From assembly GCA_016787525.1 (NCBI GenBank), contig JAEUUP010000130.1:1-64000 (forward strand): DNA of 64,000 nt, given 5' to 3'. Shown piece after piece: positions 55,422 through 63,959 of the stretch. Source of the stretch: Saprospiraceae bacterium (GTDB lineage: Bacteria > Bacteroidota > Bacteroidia > Chitinophagales > Saprospiraceae). Positions within the stretch are counted from its first letter, which is position 1; the number at the start of each line of letters is the position of its first letter. The notes below the pieces were generated by a model. It was not told the origin of the DNA and did not search any database. It saw only the letters and a program-made list of their open reading frames with translations. A program made the translations under genes and the position numbers.

Positions 55422-56168
55422 ATGAAAAATGATACCCATTTCAGCACGATTGATGAATATTTGACCACTTTGCCGGACGACAAACGGGCATTGCTGTCAT
55501 CTGTACGCGCAGCGATTCGCGAAGCCGCGCCCGATGCAGAAGAATACATCGGCTACATGATGCCCGCTTACAAATATCATGGACCTTTGGTTTATTTTTC
55601 GGCTTTTGCCAAACATTGCAGCTTTTTCCCTGGCAACAGTTCTCTGATTGCCCGCTTGAGCGATGAATTGAAGCCATTTAAAACGGCCAAAGGCACAATT
55701 AGTTTTACGGTTGACAATCCTATGCCGTTGGAACTTATCAAAAAAATTGTGCGCTTGCGTGTGGCGGAAAACGAGGCAAATGCTTTAGCAAAGAAAGAAA
55801 TGGCAAGAGACAAAGAAGTGCATGATTTGAATAGATACATGTCTCAACTTGATTATCCTTTAAAAACTGAGGTAGAAGCACTTAGAAACATTATCAAATC
55901 CGCTCATTCGGCACTTTTAGAACGTATCAAATGGAATGCGCCAAGTTACTATGTTCACGAAACTGATTTATTGACTTTTAATATAAAATCTGAGAAGGAA
56001 ATTCTTTTGATTTTTCACAATATCAAAATTGTGGACATCAAATCGGATATTTTGACGGGTAAGTTCAAAGATAGACGTATCGCCTATTTCAGAAATATGG
56101 AAGAAATCAAACAACATAAGGCAGAATTGACTCGTATCATACATGCCTATGTTGCCTCGGTTGCATAA
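55422..56168 (+). CDS. Fused tandem DUF1801 (YdhG-like) protein
   Basis: A 248-residue protein of two DUF1801/YdhG-like domains. The first (about 1-115) shows TIDEYLTTLPDDKRALLSSVRAAIREAAPDAEEYIGYMMPAYKYHGPLVYFSAFAKHCSFFPG; the second (about 135-245) shows LKTEVEALRNIIKSAHSALLERIKWNAPSYYV. Single-domain members are annotated as putative iron-chaperone-like; function is uncertain. The fusion of two divergent copies is less common. No motif copy is present. Confidence 0.75.
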   Translation: MKNDTHFSTIDEYLTTLPDDKRALLSSVRAAIREAAPDAEEYIGYMMPAYKYHGPLVYFSAFAKHCSFFPGNSSLIARLSDELKPFKTAKGTISFTVDNPMPLELIKKIVRLRVAENEANALAKKEMARDKEVHDLNRYMSQLDYPLKTEVEALRNIIKSAHSALLERIKWNAPSYYVHETDLLTFNIKSEKEILLIFHNIKIVDIKSDILTGKFKDRRIAYFRNMEEIKQHKAELTRIIHAYVASVA

Positions 56169-56224
56169 TGGCAGCGATGCCATGAAAAAGCAAGTTTGCA
56201 TCTTTATATCTTTATTTATTTATC

Positions 56225-56530
56225 ATGCCACTCTATTTTACACAACTTATTTATATCAAAAATGGTGCTGAGGAGACTTTCCACCAATTTGAAGATGTTG
56301 CTATTCCTTTGATTGCCAAATACAACGGACAACTCTTGTTGCGCCTGCGACCAACTCTTGAAACCATCGTTGAAGCCAATATGCCTCAGCCGTATGAAGT
56401 ACATCTGGTTGAGTTTGAGTCAAAGCAAGATTTTCAAAACTTTATGGGCGATGAAGAGCGCAAACAGTTTTTGCATCTAAAAGAAGCGTCAATAGAATCC
56501 GTTTGGCTCATAGAAGGTCAAAAGTTATAG
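56225..56530 (+). CDS. DUF1330-like dimeric alpha-beta barrel protein
   Basis: A 101-residue ferredoxin-like protein (YFTQLIYIKNGAEETFHQFEDVAIPLIAKYNGQLLLRLRP, then PYEVHLVEFESKQDFQNFMGDEERKQFLHLKEASIESVWLIEG). The layout resembles DUF1330/dimeric alpha-beta barrel proteins. Function unknown. It is in the same orientation as its neighbours with short gaps. Confidence 0.65.
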   Translation: MPLYFTQLIYIKNGAEETFHQFEDVAIPLIAKYNGQLLLRLRPTLETIVEANMPQPYEVHLVEFESKQDFQNFMGDEERKQFLHLKEASIESVWLIEGQKL

Positions 56531-56563
56531 TATTTCACTCTTTTTACTTTAAAATCAAACAAA

Positions 56564-57100
56564 ATGAAAGTATTAAAATTCTTAGGTATTGCCTTAGCTG
56601 CATTGGTTGGCTTGGTTTTGCTCGCTGGTCTTTTTGTCAAAAAAGACTATGCTGTTGAGCGTTCGATTGTGATAAACAAACCGAAAGCGGATGTTTTTTC
56701 CTATGTTCGTGTATTCAAAAATCATAAAAATTTCAGCAGCTACGAGCAAATGGACCCCAATATAAAAATGGACTATCGCGGTACTGACGGCGAGGTCGGC
56801 TCTGTATCAGCGTGGGCAGGCAACAGCAATGTTGGCAAAGGTGAGCAAGAAATCAAGAAAATTACTGAGGGGGAGCGCATTGACATTGAGTTACGCTTTA
56901 TCGAACCGATGGCTTCAATTGCGCCTTGTTATTGGACTTTCGAAAGCGTTGATAGCACCCAAACCAAAGTAAAATGGGGTATGTCTGGCACAATGAGTTA
57001 TCCCATGAATACCATGCAATTGGTGATGAGCATGGATGACATGATTGGGACTGAGTATCAAAAAGGTCTGAACCAACTCAAAGCGATTTTAGAGAAGTAA
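56564..57100 (+). CDS. SRPBCC family membrane-anchored protein
   Basis: A 178-residue protein with an N-terminal membrane helix (about 4-26, LKFLGIALAALVGLVLLAGLF) followed by a START-like domain of the polyketide-cyclase type (YAVERSIVINKPKADVFSYVRVFKNHKNFSSYEQMDPNIKMDYRGTDG, and WGMSGTMSYPMNTMQL). The function is unknown. The motif (56863-56873) is read as ITEGERI. Confidence 0.82.
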   Translation: MKVLKFLGIALAALVGLVLLAGLFVKKDYAVERSIVINKPKADVFSYVRVFKNHKNFSSYEQMDPNIKMDYRGTDGEVGSVSAWAGNSNVGKGEQEIKKITEGERIDIELRFIEPMASIAPCYWTFESVDSTQTKVKWGMSGTMSYPMNTMQLVMSMDDMIGTEYQKGLNQLKAILEK

Positions 57101-57153
57101 ACAATGAATGTCAGTCTTAAAACCATAAATCTAAATCATTCAATTAAAAAAAC

Positions 57154-57597
57154 ATGGCTTCAGTAGGCACTTATCTCAATTTTCCTCGACACACTGAGGA
57201 AGCATTCAATTTCTACAAATCCGTTTTTGGTGGCGAGTTTGCGGGCAATGGTATCATGCGCTTTGGCGATGTACCTCCGCAAGAAGGCGCACCCGAAATG
57301 TCGGATGAAGACAAAAACTTGGTTATGCACGTCGGTTTACCGATTCTCAATGGACATTTACTGATGGGTACAGATGCACCTGAGTCAATGGGCTTCACAG
57401 TCACGATAGGCAATAATTCGTATATCTGCCTCTCTCCCGACACACGTACAGAAACACAACGATTGTTCGACGGTTTGTCGGAAAGCGGAGTAGTCACTAT
57501 GCCTTTGACAGATATGTTTTGGGGCAGTTTGTACGGTTCTTGTACCGATAAATATGGTGTACAGTGGATGTTCGATTGTGTCGAGGCGGTACAATAA
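57154..57597 (+). CDS. VOC family protein (PhnB-like)
   Basis: A 147-residue glyoxalase-like VOC fold (SVGTYLNFPRHTEEAFNFYKSVFGGEF, LVMHVGLPILNGHLLMGTDAPESMGF, FWGSLYGSCTDKYGVQWMFDC). It resembles the PhnB-like protein at 54406 and the double-domain protein at 57746, so the cluster holds at least three related VOC genes. Substrate unknown. A terminator hairpin follows at 57641. Confidence 0.83.
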   Translation: MASVGTYLNFPRHTEEAFNFYKSVFGGEFAGNGIMRFGDVPPQEGAPEMSDEDKNLVMHVGLPILNGHLLMGTDAPESMGFTVTIGNNSYICLSPDTRTETQRLFDGLSESGVVTMPLTDMFWGSLYGSCTDKYGVQWMFDCVEAVQ

Positions 57598-57640
57598 TTT
57601 AGAAAATTGGCAACTTGAACTCAGCATAATTCATTGATTT

Positions 57641-57692
57641 AAAGCCAATAGCGATAGGCCAACTTTAGAATAACCCTATCACTATTGGCTTT
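57641..57692 (+). terminator. Intrinsic terminator after a VOC gene
   Basis: AAAGCCAATAGCGATAGG (57641-57658) and CCTATCACTATTGGCTTT (57675-57692) form an 18-bp stem with one mismatch and a 16-nt loop, 43 bp after the stop. Confidence 0.75.
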
Positions 57693-57745
57693 AAAAATCT
57701 ATTCTGAAATTTTAGTCATTCCTTTTTAATAAAAATCTATTTGCA

Positions 57746-58609
57746 ATGAAAAACAAAATCTATCCTTGCCTTTGGTTCGATGGACAAGCCAAAGCGGCGG
57801 CAGACTTGTATTGTTCTTTGTTCAAAAATGCGAAAATTACGGTTGACTCACCCATGGTGGTCAATTTCGAATTGAATGGACAAAAATTCATGGGTCTGAA
57901 TGGTGGGCCGCATTTTGTACCGAACCCCTCAGTATCTTTCTTTATTCGATGCAAAACGGCGGATGAAGCACAAGCGTTTTGGGATGCCTTGTCACCCGAT
58001 GGTATGGTTTTGTTGCCTTTCAATACTTATCCTTGGAGTGAAAAATACGGTTGGATTCAAGACCGTTTTGGCATTTCGTGGCAAATTTCGGTAGATAATC
58101 TGCCAGGCGAGCAGCAAATCGTGCCTTCTATGCTTTTTACTGAGGGGGTGCATGGTCGCGGTGGCGAAGCGATTGATTTTTATACATCGCTGTTTCCGAA
58201 TTCACAAATAAATGTCAAAGTACCTTACGACATAGGTGAAAGCACTTATGCAACGACGGATATGTTCAAATACTCCAATTTCACACTCGATGGTCAGTTC
58301 TTTACCATCATGGATGCTGGCTTTCCGCAAACTTTTACTTTCAATGAAGGCATTTCTTTTGTCGTTGATTGTGATGGACAAGAGGAGGTGGACTATTATT
58401 GGAACAAAATGACGGCAGATGGGGGTCAAGAAAGCCAATGTGCGTGGCTGAAAGACAAGTTTGGTGTATCGTGGCAAATTGTACCTCGTCAATTGATGCA
58501 GTTGATGAATGACCCCAACACAGACAAAGCGCAAAACGTGATGCAAGCCATTTTGAAAATGAGGAAAATTGTGATTGCAGACTTAGTAACGGCTTACAAT
58601 GAAGCCTAA
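57746..58609 (+). CDS. Double-domain VOC family protein (PhnB-like)
   Basis: A 287-residue protein with two PhnB-like VOC domains. The first (about 1-125) shows IYPCLWFDGQAKAAADLYCSLFKNAKI and WSEKYGWIQDRFGISWQIS; the second (about 130-275) shows LFTEGVHGRGGEAIDFYTSLFPNSQI and WLKDKFGVSWQIVPRQL. Two motif copies mark it: 57925 (NPSVSFF) and 58138, the latter (FTEGVHG) at the start of the second domain. Substrate unknown. Confidence 0.83.
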   Translation: MKNKIYPCLWFDGQAKAAADLYCSLFKNAKITVDSPMVVNFELNGQKFMGLNGGPHFVPNPSVSFFIRCKTADEAQAFWDALSPDGMVLLPFNTYPWSEKYGWIQDRFGISWQISVDNLPGEQQIVPSMLFTEGVHGRGGEAIDFYTSLFPNSQINVKVPYDIGESTYATTDMFKYSNFTLDGQFFTIMDAGFPQTFTFNEGISFVVDCDGQEEVDYYWNKMTADGGQESQCAWLKDKFGVSWQIVPRQLMQLMNDPNTDKAQNVMQAILKMRKIVIADLVTAYNEA

Positions 58610-58620
58610 ATGAACGAAAA

Positions 58621-58830
58621 ATGGTAGAGGTTTTCAAAACGAACGTTCAAACACAGGAACAAGCAGACGGCATCATTGAGCATCTGCTTGTTCTTTTTCC
58701 AAATAGCAAAATTGGCTTTGATTTGGAAGATTGCGACAAAGTTCTACGCGTCGAAAGTGATTTTTTTTCAATGATTGAATTAGAAACAGCCCTACAAACA
58801 CTTGATTTTCAATATGAAAACCTAATTTAG
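58621..58830 (+). CDS. Small hypothetical protein, ferredoxin-like
   Basis: A 69-residue protein (MVEVFKTNVQTQEQADGIIEHLLVLFPNSKIGFDLEDCDKVLRVE...) starting 11 bp after the VOC gene. Its alternating strands and helices resemble heavy-metal-associated-like small proteins but lack the CxxC motif; function is unknown. The motif (58831-58841) begins on the base after the stop codon. Confidence 0.6.
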   Translation: MVEVFKTNVQTQEQADGIIEHLLVLFPNSKIGFDLEDCDKVLRVESDFFSMIELETALQTLDFQYENLI

Positions 58831-58870
58831 CCCCCTCAGTATTTCTTATCATTTTCAAAAATCCAACAAC

Positions 58871-60034
58871 ATGAAACGCTCTACATCTATTGATTTTGTA
58901 CGCGGTTTGGTGATGATTGTCATGGCTTTAGACCATGTGCGCGACCTTATTCACATCACAGCTACAACCGAAGACCCAACCAATCTGACGACCACCACGC
59001 CTGCCCTTTTCTTCACACGCTGGATAACCCATCTTTGCGCACCGACATTCGTGTTTTTAGCAGGAACATCGGCGTTTTTATCTTTAAAAAGCAAAAATAA
59101 CCTTAAAGAAAGCCGTCGTTTTCTATTCACACGTGGCGTGTGGTTGTTCATTCTCAACTTTACCATCGTCAATTTTGGCATTTTTATGGACTATCGCTTC
59201 GGTTTCTTGTTTTCACAAGTGATTGCGGCTATTGGTATGGGTTTCATCGGTTTATCGCTTTTGATGGGTTTGTCAATGCGTAGTCTAAGCATCCTTAGCC
59301 TAGTCATTATTTTTGGTCACGACGTTTTTCAGAGTGTTTCTTTTCCACAAGGTTCTCCTTCTAATGTTGCATGGTCTCTGTTGATGAGTGTTGGTTTTTT
59401 CCCTATATCAGACCATATCAATTTTCTGACAAGTTATCCATACATTCCTTGGTTGGGCATCATGCTGGCAGGTTTTTGTTGTGGCGAACTTTTCCTTTTG
59501 CCTACTGAGGGGCGCAAAAAATGGCTTTTGCGCTTAGGTTTAGGCTCGTTGGCTGTATTTATTGCTTTGCGTACTTTCAATATTTATGGCGACCCTGCGC
59601 CGTGGGGTTTTCAAAAAGATGCTGTTTTTAGCTTTTTATCTTTTATAAATACCTCAAAATATCCGCCTTCGTTGCTCTACACTTCTATGACTTTGGGCAT
59701 CATGTTCCTATTGTTTTATGTTTTTGAGGGTGTCCAAAACGCCTTTATTGAAGTTATTTCTGTTTATGGTCGTGTACCTTTGTTCTACTATATTGTGCAT
59801 TGGTTTGTAATTCATGCCATGAGTGCGACGGTATTTTTAGCACAAGGTTTCTCTTTTTCTGACCTTCAATTTAGTGGATTTGGCATGGGTCGCCCCAAAG
59901 AAATGAGTGGATTGAACCTTTTAGGTACTTATGGCGCATGGTTGTCTATTGTTGTGTTGCTCTATCCACTTTGCAAATGGTACAGTGATTATAAATTACG
60001 TCACAAAGACAAGGCTTGGTTGCGGTATTTGTAG
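58871..60034 (+). CDS. DUF1624/heparan-alpha-glucosaminide acetyltransferase-like membrane protein
   Basis: A 387-residue protein with about ten membrane helices. The opening RSTSIDFVRGLVMIVMALDHVRDLIH and the HW-x-x-HA segment (YYIVHWFVIHAMSA, about 305-320) are typical of the DUF1624 / acyltransferase-3-like family, which may transfer acyl groups to carbohydrates across the membrane. The exact substrate is unknown. The motif at 59503 is read as PTEGRKK; another copy (60038-60047) follows the stop by 3 bp. Confidence 0.82.
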   Translation: MKRSTSIDFVRGLVMIVMALDHVRDLIHITATTEDPTNLTTTTPALFFTRWITHLCAPTFVFLAGTSAFLSLKSKNNLKESRRFLFTRGVWLFILNFTIVNFGIFMDYRFGFLFSQVIAAIGMGFIGLSLLMGLSMRSLSILSLVIIFGHDVFQSVSFPQGSPSNVAWSLLMSVGFFPISDHINFLTSYPYIPWLGIMLAGFCCGELFLLPTEGRKKWLLRLGLGSLAVFIALRTFNIYGDPAPWGFQKDAVFSFLSFINTSKYPPSLLYTSMTLGIMFLLFYVFEGVQNAFIEVISVYGRVPLFYYIVHWFVIHAMSATVFLAQGFSFSDLQFSGFGMGRPKEMSGLNLLGTYGAWLSIVVLLYPLCKWYSDYKLRHKDKAWLRYL

Positions 60035-60151
60035 ATACCCCTCAGTAAATCCATCTTTATAAAATCTTTATAAAATCTTTACCTGCTCTATCCATATCTT
60101 TATTTTCTCTTTATAAATATGCCCGCATCTTTGCATAATAATTAATGAGAA

Positions 60152-61261
60152 ATGGAAAAAGAAATACATAAACGGCATTATCTGATAAGTGTCATTTTGG
60201 TTTGCGGTGTTGCAGCCACCTGTTTTCCATTTACAGAGTGGATTGGTTATCATTCTGTTGCCTTATTGTTGCTGTTGACAGTCTCCATTTTGGCGATGCG
60301 TTTCAGTCTCTATCCTGTGCTATTAGCCGCAACTTTGAGTGCTTTGATTTGGGATTTTTTCTTTATTCCACCTTATTTCACTTTTATTGTCAGCAGTCAA
60401 GAAGATGTTTTGTTTTTGATTATGTATTTTGCTGTGGCACTATTGAGTGGCGTTTTCAACTACAAACTACGCCAATTTGAGCATGTTCAACGCCAAAAAG
60501 AAGAACGTGAAACCGCTATCAAACTCTACAACACACTTTTCAACTCCCTTTCTCACGAGTTACGTACACCTATTGCAACCATTTTGGGGGCTACTGACAC
60601 TTTGCAGGAAAATGAAGACAAACTGTCGAAAAACAATAAACAAGAATTAACAACTGAAATTTCAAAAGCAGCCTTGCGCCTCAATGAACAGTTGGAAAAC
60701 CTGCTCAATACTTCGCGGCTCGAGTCTGGCTTTATTAAACCCAATTTGGAGTGGTGCGATGCTAACGAATTGATTTACAGTACATTGAATACACTTCAAA
60801 AGAAATTAGAAAAGCATGAGGTTGTGGTTGAAGTGAGTGATGATTTACCTTTGGTTCGACTCGATTTTGGTTTGATGGAGCAAGTGCTGATCAACTTAAT
60901 CAGCAATGCCACCAAATATACACCGCCGATGACAGAAATTTCCATCAGAGCCTATGTGAACAAAGAGCATGAAGGGAGTTGGTTTGATGCGGACAGACAG
61001 ACGGATACCTATTTGCTCAAAATTGAAATAGCTGACAATGGAAGAGGAATTCCAGAAGATGAGATTGAGTTCATTTTCAATAAATTTTATCGGCTCAAAA
61101 ACACACAAACAGGCGGGACTGGCTTGGGTCTATTCATTGTAAAAGGGTTCGTCGAAGCACAAGGTGGCACAATTAAAGTAATGAACAAACCCGACAAAGG
61201 TGTTTTATTTGTCATAGATATTCCCACCGAGATTTTACCACAAATGATTCATCATGAATAA
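60152..61261 (+). CDS. KdpD-like sensor histidine kinase without the N-terminal KdpD/Usp domains
   Basis: A 369-residue membrane kinase. Residues about 9-105 form the DUF4118-type helices of KdpD (FRSLYPVLLAATLSALIWDFFFIPPYFTFIVSSQEDVLFLIMY-like), followed by a HisKA domain with SLSHELRTPIATILGA (His about 133) and a HATPase with NLISNATKYTP, DNGRGIPEDE and GTGLGLFIVKGF. The Walker-type KdpD and Usp input domains of E. coli KdpD are absent, so K+ sensing may rest on the membrane part. It overlaps the response regulator by 8 nt. Confidence 0.87.
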   Translation: MEKEIHKRHYLISVILVCGVAATCFPFTEWIGYHSVALLLLLTVSILAMRFSLYPVLLAATLSALIWDFFFIPPYFTFIVSSQEDVLFLIMYFAVALLSGVFNYKLRQFEHVQRQKEERETAIKLYNTLFNSLSHELRTPIATILGATDTLQENEDKLSKNNKQELTTEISKAALRLNEQLENLLNTSRLESGFIKPNLEWCDANELIYSTLNTLQKKLEKHEVVVEVSDDLPLVRLDFGLMEQVLINLISNATKYTPPMTEISIRAYVNKEHEGSWFDADRQTDTYLLKIEIADNGRGIPEDEIEFIFNKFYRLKNTQTGGTGLGLFIVKGFVEAQGGTIKVMNKPDKGVLFVIDIPTEILPQMIHHE

Positions 61262-61937
61262 AGAAAGTATTTTAATCATAGACGACGAAGCGGCTATTCG
61301 CAAATTATTGGACATCACGTTGCAATCAAACGGCTATAAAGTATTGCAAGCGACAACGGCAAAAGAAGGGGAAATCGCTGCCGCCATGCACCAACCTGAT
61401 ATTATTTTACTTGATTTGGGCTTACCCGACGACGATGGACAGAATGTGCTCAAAATACTGAGGGGGTGGTTTTTGCAACCCATCATCATTTTGTCAGCTC
61501 GCCATTCTGAGTTGGATATTGTTAAAGCCTTAGACAACGGTGCAAATGACTACCTCGTGAAACCGTTTCGGACAGGCGAATTGATGGCGCGCATCCGCTC
61601 TGCCTTGCGATTGAGCAAACCGAATACCAGTGAGCCTATTTTGACAATCAAAAATCTCTCGATTGACTTCATAGCTAGGATCGTTAAAAAAAATGATGAT
61701 ATTGTTAAGTTAACCACAACTGAATATGCTCTTTTGATGCTTTTAGTCAAAAATGAAGGAAAAGTGCTGACTCACGCCTTCATTTTAAGAGAAATATGGG
61801 GACCAGGCTACGTCGAACGCAGCGAATACCCCCGTGTATTTATTGGTCAGTTGCGCAAAAAAATTGAAGACAACCCCAATCATCCCACTTTAATTTTGAC
61901 TGAGTCAGGCGTAGGTTATCGGTTCGTTGGCGATTGA
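61254..61937 (+). CDS. KdpE-like response regulator
   Basis: A 227-residue OmpR-family regulator: a receiver (1-120; DDEAAIRK, phosphoacceptor Asp in IILLDLGLPDDDG) and a winged-helix DNA-binding domain (VKLTTTEYALLMLLVKNEGKVLTHAFILREIWGPGYVERSEYPRVFIGQLRKKIE), whose WGPGY-x-x-x-x-x-YLRVFI-like segment is a KdpE feature. No kdpFABC operon is here; a kup gene follows by 44 bp, so it may control Kup. The motif (61456-61466) is read as ILRGWFL in the receiver, and another copy (61941-61950) follows the stop. Confidence 0.88.
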   Translation: MNKESILIIDDEAAIRKLLDITLQSNGYKVLQATTAKEGEIAAAMHQPDIILLDLGLPDDDGQNVLKILRGWFLQPIIILSARHSELDIVKALDNGANDYLVKPFRTGELMARIRSALRLSKPNTSEPILTIKNLSIDFIARIVKKNDDIVKLTTTEYALLMLLVKNEGKVLTHAFILREIWGPGYVERSEYPRVFIGQLRKKIEDNPNHPTLILTESGVGYRFVGD

Positions 61938-61981
61938 CTACCCCTCAGTATTTTCGATTTTTTCAGTAAATTTTAAAGATT

Positions 61982-63955
61982 ATGACAGCAAAAAATAGCG
62001 TTGCGCATCGCGTAACGGTTGCCTCCTTATTGGTTGCACTTGGCATCATTTATGGCGACATCGGCACAAGTCCGTTGTATGTTTTGAAAGCCATCGTAGG
62101 TGAACGCGAAATATCCGAAACTTTAGTTTATGGTGGTATTTCTTGCATTTTTTGGACATTGGTTTTCCAAACCACATTCAAATACATCATTTTAACTCTT
62201 ACTGCCGACAACCATGGTGAAGGTGGCATTTTTTCGCTCTATGCTCTAGTCAAACGCTTTGGCAAAGGGAGATTAGTAATTCCAACTATTTTAGGCGCGA
62301 CTACACTATTGGCTGATGGCATTATCACACCACCCATTTCAGTAGCATCAGCAGTTGAAGGGTTGGAAAATGTTGTGCCTCATCTACCGACCGTCCCGAT
62401 TGTCATCATCATCTTATCATTGCTCTTTTTCTTTCAAAGATTTGGTACTCAAAAAGTAGGTGTCTTTTTTGGTCCCATCATGGTTGTGTGGTTTTTGATG
62501 CTTTTTGTCTTGGGTTTTAGTCAAATTTTACACACACCCGCCATTTTGGTAGCTCTCAGTCCACACTATGCTTACGAGCTTTTAGTACAATATCCACATG
62601 GTTTTTGGCTTTTAGGTGCTGTATTTTTATGTACTACAGGGGCAGAAGCTCTCTATTCAGACTTAGGACATTGTGGCAAAAAAAATATTCGTATCACTTG
62701 GGCATTTGTCAAAATCGCTTTGATGGTCAACTATATGGGGCAAGCTGCATGGATTTTGCACCAAGGTAAACCTCTTTTAGAAGGGCGAAATCCTTTTTAT
62801 GAAATCATGCCCGAATGGTTTTTACTTTCTGGTGTTATCATAGCCACAGCAGCGACTATCATTGCGTCACAAGCCTTGATTAGTGGTTCGTACACTTTGA
62901 TAAATGAAGCCATGAGTCTTAATTTTTGGCCTCGTATTGCTGTACGACAACCGACCGAGCTGAAAGGACAGATTTACATCCCCTCAGTAAATAATATATT
63001 ATGGTTCGGTTGTATCTTAATGATTGTCTATTTCAAGTCATCATCAGCCATGGAAGCGGCTTATGGTTTCTCAATCACCATCGCCATGATGATGACCTCT
63101 TTGTTGTTAACGTATTACCTCATATACATCAAAAAATGGCGTTTATCGTGGATTTTAGTCATTTTAATCATCTTTTCGGTCATTGAAGTATCTTTTTTTA
63201 TTGCCAACGTAGCCAAAATCAAAGAACGCTGGATGTTCTTATTTTTTGAACTCCTCATCTTCGCAGTCATGTATGTATGGTACTATGCACGTAAAATCAA
63301 CAACAGTTTTGTCAAATTTGTAGAGTTGAAAAACTATACGACCTTGCTCAATGCATTAAGTGCCGATGATGAGATTCCAAAGTTCTCGACTCATTTGATT
63401 TATTTAACAAAAGCAAATCATTTCAATCAGATTGAGGAGAAAATCATAAAATCTATATTTTCTAAAAAGCCCAAACGTGCCGATGTCTATTGGTTTGTAC
63501 ATATCAACCGTACCGATGCCCCTTACACACTTAACTACCAAGTTACTGAATTACTTGACGATAAGGTGATAAAAGTGGACATCAATATCGGTTTTAGGAT
63601 TCAACCACGTGTCGAACTGTATTTCAAAAAAATTGTGCAAGATTTGGTTGTTAATAAGGAGTTGAATTTGCACATTCGCCCCGATGGCTCAACGCGCTAC
63701 AATCCTGAACCTGACTTCAAATTTGTGGTTATCGAGAAGTTTTTATCCGTTGAAAATGAGTTTTCATTGCGCGATGGTATTTTACTCAATTCCTATTTTT
63801 TACTCAAAAGATTGAGCCAAGCAGACGAAAAAGCCTTTGGTTTGGATAAAAATGATGTCGTTGTGGAAAATATTCCCTTGATTTATCAACCTGTTCAAAA
63901 GTTAGAATTGATGAGACTCAACGCACCTCATTCTAAAGAACACATCTTGAATTAA
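61982..63955 (+). CDS. kup: Kup-type potassium uptake transporter
   Basis: A 657-residue K+/H+ symporter of the KUP/HAK family. The N-terminus GIIYGDIGTSPLYVLKAI (about 21-38), ADNHGEGGIFSLYAL, TTLLADGIITPPISVASAVEGLE and TTGAEALYSDLGHCGK are diagnostic; about 12 helices precede a soluble C-terminal domain (about 440-657). The length is normal for the family. It is likely co-transcribed with or controlled by the KdpDE-like pair. The motif at 62980 is read as IPSVNN at the end of a loop. Confidence 0.93.
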   Translation: MTAKNSVAHRVTVASLLVALGIIYGDIGTSPLYVLKAIVGEREISETLVYGGISCIFWTLVFQTTFKYIILTLTADNHGEGGIFSLYALVKRFGKGRLVIPTILGATTLLADGIITPPISVASAVEGLENVVPHLPTVPIVIIILSLLFFFQRFGTQKVGVFFGPIMVVWFLMLFVLGFSQILHTPAILVALSPHYAYELLVQYPHGFWLLGAVFLCTTGAEALYSDLGHCGKKNIRITWAFVKIALMVNYMGQAAWILHQGKPLLEGRNPFYEIMPEWFLLSGVIIATAATIIASQALISGSYTLINEAMSLNFWPRIAVRQPTELKGQIYIPSVNNILWFGCILMIVYFKSSSAMEAAYGFSITIAMMMTSLLLTYYLIYIKKWRLSWILVILIIFSVIEVSFFIANVAKIKERWMFLFFELLIFAVMYVWYYARKINNSFVKFVELKNYTTLLNALSADDEIPKFSTHLIYLTKANHFNQIEEKIIKSIFSKKPKRADVYWFVHINRTDAPYTLNYQVTELLDDKVIKVDINIGFRIQPRVELYFKKIVQDLVVNKELNLHIRPDGSTRYNPEPDFKFVVIEKFLSVENEFSLRDGILLNSYFLLKRLSQADEKAFGLDKNDVVVENIPLIYQPVQKLELMRLNAPHSKEHILN

Positions 63956-63959
63956 GAGA

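Noticed and set aside
15715-57199. Partial matches ACTGAGG at 15715, 55866 and 57193
   Set aside because: They match only 7 bases, which is expected by chance several times in the window.
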